A DNA stretch of 64,000 nucleotides, from the NCBI RefSeq assembly GCF_904849725.1, contig NC_058523.1:204503689-204567688 (forward strand), read 5' to 3'. The translations under genes and the position numbers were made by a program. Each line of letters begins with the position of its first letter. Positions within the stretch are counted from its first letter, which is position 1. Origin of the DNA: Hordeum vulgare subsp. vulgare (Eukaryota > Streptophyta > Magnoliopsida > Poales > Poaceae). This document shows, one piece after another, positions 58,054 to 64,000 of the stretch. The notes beneath the pieces are model-generated. The model saw only the letters and a list, made by a program, of their open reading frames with translations. It was not told where the DNA came from and ran no database searches.

Positions 58054-61000
58054 ATGTCAGCTGATGAATCTCTAGGTTCTCATCAACTTAACTCATTTGC
58101 AGCGTTTCTTGAAGAAAATCTGCAAGTTTCATCAGAATCCTCAAGAGTTCAATTTCCTCAGGAAAAGCTTCAGCTGAAGAAAATGGAAGATGAAAGGAAG
58201 CAAAAGGGTGGCAAGAAGCTCGAGCAGAACACTGCCATTGACATCCCTAAGGATATATACTTGGAATACTGCACGCCTGATGAGCAAGAGACTATGCCCA
58301 AGAGGAAGATAAGGCTTCAAAAGATAGAACGCCGGTCGGGCAAGGAGTGGAAAGAATACAGATTCGTCACTCCCAAGTACGCAAAGAAATTTGCTCTGAA
58401 TCCTCCTGGCAAACGACCTCCTCTTGGGGATTATCAGGATGCACACCCCTCAAGCCTTAAGACAATTGATGACTATCCTGAAGAAAAGTCAAAACATTTG
58501 TCAAAGCTTCAGAAGCAAGCAGAAGCCGCCATGAGGAAATTCAATGAAGAATCTGTTGCTGCTGCAACTTCCGCCACCTCCTCTGCAGCTGAAACTTCTA
58601 GTACGACCATTCCTCAAAAGAAGTCTGTGCCACCGAAACCAAAGGCTTCAAAGCCTTAGGAGAAAATGCCTCAGAAAGCTGCACCAACATCAGCACCAAA
58701 ACCCTCAGCACCACCAAAGGCTTCAAAGCCTGAACAGAAGCAGATTGTGAAGCAACTGCCTATTGTCTCCAGCTCCTCTGTTCTGTCTGCAACAAGCTCC
58801 GAGAAAAAGTCTTCACCTACTCCAATGAAGACTAAGGTGACTGCTGGGAGAGGAACCAGACCAAGCCCTAGAAAAATTATCAAAGTCCCTTCTGCATCAG
58901 AAGGTAGTGATGAATATGATGATGAGACTCTGCAAGCCATCATCAAGCTTCAGGCAGCGCCATTCCTCTGGCCATGGACCCAAAAGTCCTCTTGGATTAC
59001 ATCAACATATGGTATGAGGATCCAAACACTCCCATTTATGATTTGAAGCTTCCCCTAGGCATCAGCCACATGGTGGCCACATTCATCAACGAGGCCAAGT
59101 GGAAGGAGAAGCAAGGCAAACAAGCTAAGATTGTGAAGCTCAAAAAGGAGAAATTCCTCACACAGAATCTCCTCAACGTGATGCCTGATGCACTTGTGTC
59201 CACTTAGGAAGAATTGAAGACTTTGATTGACAAGTACACTAAGCTCTCTGATCGTCAAAGTCTCAAGAACGATTTCATCAAATTTGCTACTGATGCAGTT
59301 GATGATTACAACAAGAAGGCTGCCCCTCCAGCAACAACACCACAACCTCAAATTGAGGAACCAGCTGATGAAACTGCTCAAGCTGAGGAAATCCCTCAAG
59401 AAAGTCGTGTTGATGAACCGTCTATTGAGGAAATAACCAAGGAAACTCCAGGTGATGACTCTGCTCCAGCTGATGAAACTGCTACAACTGATGCACCTAA
59501 GCCAGCTGATGACTCTGTTCTAGCTGAAGAAATTGCTTCAGCTGAGGAAACTGCCAGGACGGATCTGTCTCCGCCTCCTGAAGAGAAAACGTCTTCACCA
59601 AAAGCTTCAAAGGTGAAGAAAATGACTCCGTCTGCATCAGACGTGAAGAAGACCAGAGCTGCTGAAAAGGAAGCCAAGAAGAGAAAAGCTTCCTCAGCAG
59701 AAGAATCAACTGAGGCCAAGCGCCTCAAATCACTTGATAAAAATGCACCTCTGGATCATGTGCCTCTCAACGTTGCTCCATGTTATGAGATGAATATCTT
59801 CGAAAATGAAGACAAGGAGCACTTGACTGATGAGGAAATGAAGAATGTTGCGTCTGAGGAACACACTGATGAGGAAATTCGGATTGATTATAGTCCTCAA
59901 ACCTTCATTCCTCGTGAAGAAACTACTCAAGGATCAGCTGAACCAGCTGATGAATCTGGCTCCTCCACCAAGCAAACTCCTCAAGATGAGGAAAAACAAA
60001 GCGAAAACCCTCAGCCTGACGGAATTCAAAATCCTGAGCAAAATCCTCAACCTGAAGCTAGGATGAAGAAATTTCTCCTCCTGAACAAAATCCTCAACCT
60101 GAGGCTCAGGATGAAGCAATTCCTCCTCCTGAGGAAAATCCTCAACCACATGCTCCCGTTGATGACATTCCTCAACCAGAGCAAGCTCCTCAGCCTGAAC
60201 CACAAGCAGATGAAATTCCTCATCCTGAGGAACATGCTGAGGAAAATGCACCAAATCCAGAGAATGCTCTTGTCGTCATCAATCTATAAGCTGCGATGAT
60301 TGTCTCTCCTCAAGGCAAGAAGCAAAACCTTCAGCCGATGCAGCGTCAGTCGTTCTCCAAGAAGCCAAAGTTTCAAAAGGAATCCTTCTTTGAATAACGC
60401 ATGTACTTCATCGGAGAAAATCCCTATGACAAGCCTCGGATCAGGCATCTGTAGTTTTGGACCAGGACACAGCTCAACTACTATGCATCTGTGTTGTGTG
60501 GAAGAAACAAGATTTTCCAGCACAGGCATATTCCTCATATTGAGCTTGAAGAAATTCCATGCTTTGCTCCAGTCCTCAACGTTCTTCATGAAGCAGGACT
60601 GCTCCCCATGGGCTCTGATATTTGCGATTGGAACAGTGACATTGTTCTTCAATTCTATGCAACTCTGCACATCTCTGGAGATCCAACAAACATCAACACT
60701 TGGGTGCTGGATTGGATGACGCAGCACACACACTTCAAGGCTCCTGCCAATGAGCTGTTGCGAGAACTTCCTGTGTCAATTCCCTCAGAGCAGGCAGTAA
60801 AGTTGTATAACGAACGGGAGTTGCCAAACAAGCTGATGGAAGTCCTCATGAAGCCTTTGGCCAAGGGGCAACCACCAAGAAAAACCTTCCTGGTCCATGA
60901 GCTGAAGTATGAACCCAAGACGGTTTACGGAATCCTCTACAGTGTTCTTGCGCCTATCAAGGGACACGATGATGAAGAAGACGTCGTAGGCATCATGAAG

Positions 61001-61761
61001 AATATCCTCTTCAACATCATCCATGACATTCCTATCAACATCCATGATTTCTTCTTGAGGACTCTGGCGGAAAATGCTATGTCCCCTTTTTACCTGAAGA
61101 TTTACGCTCCACGGATCATCAGATTCATCAGACGCAGGTCAGGCATCAACTATCACGCTGATTTCAACAATCATCAAGGTTATATGCCTCCCCTAAGGGT
61201 CAGCAAGAAGACTTTCGAGCCTATTGAAGGAAAAGGAAAGTCTGTTATTGATGAAGGCAGTCGGCCCCTTGATGGCCAGTTCCAAGAGCCAGATGCATAT
61301 TCCTCATGGGATGACACTGAAACCCATCCTCCAAGTCCTGTTGCTCCAAGAGTGATGAATACCAGAGAGCTTCTTCTAAGTCTTCACCAAAAGGTTGATC
61401 GGAATCACAAGTGGGTCAAACGCCAGTCGGCGCCATTGTAAAAACCCTCAATGAAACGCAGAATGTTGTGAAGCTTAACCATCATTATCTTCATGAGGTT
61501 TTTTATCGCACCTCGGCCACATTGGCTCATCTGAAGACTCCAGCAGAACTTGAAGAATTGGAGTTTGCACAGGACTTCGACTGGTCGTGGCCACCAAAGA
61601 AGAAATTCAGGCCAATTCCAGTTCCAGACCTTGAGGACAGTTTATTTTCTTCATTCCACACTGCTGAGTCAGATGAAGACCAACAAGATACTTCCACTGG
61701 TCCAAGGAGGAAGTTTGCTCCCAAGAATCCTCACGCATCTTCCTCAACTGCCAAGAAGTGA
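58054..61761 (+). pseudogene. Sirevirus third (env-like) ORF, broken
   Basis: The ATG at 58054 opens a frame (MSADESLGSHQLNSFAAFLE) that covers about 1230 codons if breaks are ignored. The N-terminal 200 residues are charged. A Lys/Pro/Ser-rich region follows, then a long Glu/Pro/Ala/Asp-rich segment at about 59300-60280 with degenerate repeats such as EIPHPEEHAEE and NPQPE. The C-terminal third (60290-61440) looks globular (DIVLQFYATLHISGDPTNIN, TWVLDWMTQHTHF). An acidic tail with DFDWSWPPKKKF ends the frame at 61759. Stops lie at 58657, 59205 and 60287, with two more before 60490. Phase changes lie near 58960, 60060 and 61430. I see no signal peptide or membrane segment, so 'env-like' describes position only. 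Function is unknown. Confidence 0.75.
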
Positions 61762-62290
61762 AAGTCTTCACTAGGCGTTAGTCCTCAGTTTGTCCCTTTT
61801 TGTCACTTGATGACAAAGGGGGAGAAATCTGAGAGTTAGTCTTCACGCGGGATATATTTTGGGGGCTTATAAACTTTATTTAACTTACAAACTCTTGGCT
61901 CTTCTGAAGTGTTTTATGTAATGAGTTGTAACTTAAGCCCGATGGTACTTTGACGCTTTTGAACGTTTTTCTTCGCATGCTTAGTCCTCAAAATATTAAT
62001 GCACGCATGCTGGAATTTGTCAGATACCATTTGTCATCATGCATCCTCAATTTCTTCATACTATATGTCGTATGTATGCATGATTTACAAGACTCAGGGG
62101 GAGATCTCCATGATATAAATCATCAATGTGCATTTGCTGTGAAAAGCAAAATCCTCAAGATATGCACATCTTTAGGGGGAGTCTCTCTGAATCTTGATTT
62201 CAAATTCCTCAAATGCGTATTTACACTTCATATGTTTATCCCCGTTGAAGACTTAACCTAATTGTCATCAACCACCAAAAAGGGGGAGAT
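61762..62290 (+). promoter_or_regulatory. Four polypurine motifs before the 3' LTR
   Basis: Purine runs occur at 61815-61825 (AAAGGGGGAGA), 62095-62105 (CAGGGGGAGAT), 62171-62182 (TTTAGGGGGAGT) and 62277-62290 (AAAAAGGGGGAGAT). The last touches the LTR and is the functional primer by position. Repeated polypurine tracts in this region are reported for Sireviruses. There is otherwise no coding sequence in this 530-bp interval. Confidence 0.85.
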
Positions 62291-63706
62291 TGTAAGTGCA
62301 TCTAGTGCCCCTTAGTGATTTTGGTGGTTTGAAGACTTATAGGTTAAGTATCTAATGTGTTCATGAGTGTACACAATATCTATAAGTCGCTAAGGAGTTT
62401 GAAATATTCGATGAATATCGAACCCTAAAATGTATATCTTCAGTTGAAGAAATTGGTCTGAAGCTGAAGAATTGAATCGCGAAGAAATTGTGATGAAATT
62501 GATATTCCTCGTGAAGAAATTGAAGATGAGGAATTCGGTGTGTCCTGAAGAAAAACAAGCAGAAGATTTTGAAGCATGAAGATTTATTCTATTTGTTTTA
62601 TTTTCTTCACTTTTGAGTCATAGGAACACCGTACTGTTAAAGGGTGTCAAAGTAACACGTCGGAATGAATTTCCTCATGATGCTCAACCCAAGCCTAATC
62701 CTACCAAAAGCCTCAAGTGAGGAATATGAGAGACATGAGGACTCTCACAGTTGAGGGTCCCGACCATTACCGCAAGTCGCGCCACATCATTGATCTTATC
62801 CACACCAACGGTCATATTATTTAAGGGCATTATTGTCAAATCATGTTGGGATGCTCCCAGGCTATAAATAGCCGCCCCCACAACCATTAGCTGGTTGGTT
62901 GCGCCATTGGAAACTGCCACTTGTCATAAGAGTAACCCAAATTCCTCAGAGTCTTCGAGAGTAATTCATCAGTGACGAAATACCCCAAACACCAAACCAC
63001 AAACCGAAAACCAAGTGATTGAGCATCACTGAAGAAATTGTTCCTGTGTGGGACTGAAGCCTTTTACCTTTGAGGACTGTGCATCCTCCAGACGGTTAGG
63101 CGTCATGGTCTAGAGCAATCCAGCAGTCAATTGTGGATCGCCATGTGACCAAGTTTTTGAGGGTTTGGAAGTCTACCCTGAAGAATTACCACGAATGTTG
63201 GGCGAGGATTGTGTGTTCTTAGCCCAAGGAGAATACGGTAGGGATTGTGTGTCCCGGGACTGTGTGTCTTTTGGTTTCAATACCAAGCCGCTCCAAACCA
63301 GATGTACAACTGTCACAACAGTTGGAACTGGGTCATCAACCACTGTCTTCACTATGAAACGAGTTCTATTTCTTCAACTCTTTACATTCCTCAGATTGTG
63401 TGTTGATGATTTTCACTGTCACTGTTTGAAGAATTTGCTGAAGACTTTCTCTGAAATTCCTCAACCCCAAATTCCTCACGCGAATTAATCCTCATCTGTG
63501 TTCTCCGTGCCTGCATACTGTGCAAACTATTTTTCATATTCTTCATCCTGAAATACTGCTGTAGTGATACTTTGCACCCCTGATCCTTTGTTGTTTCCAC
63601 TCCAAGTTAGTCATCAGTGAGGAATTTCCTCAAAAGGAATTTCCTCGGTGATGAAATTCTAAAAATCTCCTATTCACCCCCCTCTAGTCGATATAACGCA
63701 CTTTCA
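62291..63706 (+). repeat. 3' LTR of the Maximus-like element (1416 bp)
   Basis: The LTR runs from TGTAAGTGCATC to TAACGCACTTTCA and is followed by the target-site copy AAGTT. A TATA box (CTATAAATA) lies at 62862-62870. It differs from the 5' LTR at a few percent of positions by eye and lacks one 15-bp unit near 63245. The hairpin TGAGGAATTTCCTCA is at 63618-63632. Confidence 0.93.
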
Positions 63707-64000
63707 AAGTTGTTTGACTATAGTGGTAAACTCTGTTACCTTCACATCCATGTCATGAAACTTTGTTTCCACGACACTCTCTAGGCTTTTCTGATTTTGT
63801 AGTATCTCCGAGATGTTCTTCCCATACCTTGGACATATCTGACTAGAAATGCCATTTGCTCAGCTTGAGTTCTGATCTGTGGAACTCATGGTGGCTCATT
63901 TCTAGCAGCCTCTGCTTCTCCTGCCTCAGCTGCCATTCTAGCTGCAGTTGAGCTGGGATCATTGTCATCCATCACCACTTCATTATCTTCAAATTTTGGC
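63707..64000 (-). pseudogene. Element G third ORF, part on the right of the insertion
   Basis: After the AAGTT copy, the reverse-strand frame of element G continues to the edge. Recognisable blocks are DDNDPSSTAARMAAEAGEAE near the edge and MAFLVRYVQGM. A heptad-rich region (KSLESVVETKFHDMDVKV) comes just before the insertion site. The phase changes near 63820 and a stop occurs near 63890. On the other side of the Maximus-like element the same frame goes on to the Asp run at 49195. Confidence 0.6.

Larger units (their letters stand above)
49237..63706 (+). mobile_element. Full-length Sirevirus-type Copia element (Maximus-like)
   Basis: The 14,470-bp element has LTRs at 49237-50669 and 62291-63706, both starting TGTAAGTGCATCTAG. 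Perfect target-site copies AAGTT flank it (49232-49236 and 63707-63711). A Met-tRNA primer site follows the 5' LTR. The order is gag, protease, integrase, RT, RNase H, a third env-like frame, then four polypurine motifs and the 3' LTR. Integrase before RT makes it Copia; the third frame, long gag and multiple polypurine tracts make it a Sirevirus. The LTR start and the total length match my memory of the Triticeae family Maximus. gag, pol and the third frame all contain stops and frameshifts. Confidence 0.92.

Noticed and set aside
1..64000. Host genes, tRNA or rRNA genes, MITEs
   Set aside because: I found no exon series, tRNA cloverleaf or MITE terminal repeats. Every long stretch could be placed in an LTR element or its remnant, although a small MITE could escape reading by eye.

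Overview
This is plant nuclear DNA, almost certainly from a Triticeae grass (wheat, barley, rye or Aegilops). It looks like a block of nested retrotransposons with no host gene that I can support. The evidence is: LTRs and polyprotein remnants of the BARE-1/WIS/Angela Copia group; a 14.5-kb Sirevirus-type Copia element that matches my memory of Maximus; several LTR families starting TGATACGTC that are abundant in wheat and barley; and initiator-Met-tRNA primer sites. Family names are from memory and were not searched. Labels such as F, L, K, J, X, T and G are mine.

Layout. 1-5115: the 3' part of LTR element F (ending 3634, target-site copy 3635-3639) lies in the 3' end of a second element, F2, whose LTR breaks off near 5115. 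5116-15342: a reverse-strand mosaic of LTR family L (5116-9773 and 12801-15342), a small element K with an 82-bp tandem array (9774-12800), a lone Copia LTR (6095-7865) and a Sirevirus-like solo LTR (13222-14712, target-site duplication GAGGG). 15343-44043: an LTR of family J (15343-15895 and 43761-44043) split by one old reverse-strand Copia element (15896-43760, duplication TTTCT). That Copia has swollen to about 28 kb because it holds a solo LTR (19447-20869, duplication CATCG), an oppositely oriented Copia (21133-28050) flanked by a direct duplication of about 1.2 kb, and a young element X (32060-41918, duplication ATCAA) with 3.2-kb LTRs, a gag and no pol. 44044-64000: a broken LTR (T), then a reverse-strand Sirevirus-like element G (from 45419 past the right edge). 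G is interrupted by a solo LTR (45449-46952, duplication GGGGG) and by the full-length Maximus-like element (49237-63706, duplication AAGTT), which sits inside G's third reading frame.

Function and age. All recognisable gag, pol and env-like frames carry stops or frameshifts, so nothing here looks autonomous now. By eye the LTR pairs suggest relative ages: X is youngest (about 1-2% difference), the Maximus-like element is intermediate (a few percent), and the outer Copia is old (about 15%). The points most worth checking are a possible TATA promoter and leader intron before the env-like frame of the Maximus-like element, the 1.2-kb duplication around the inverted Copia, the gag-only element X, and the tandem array in K.
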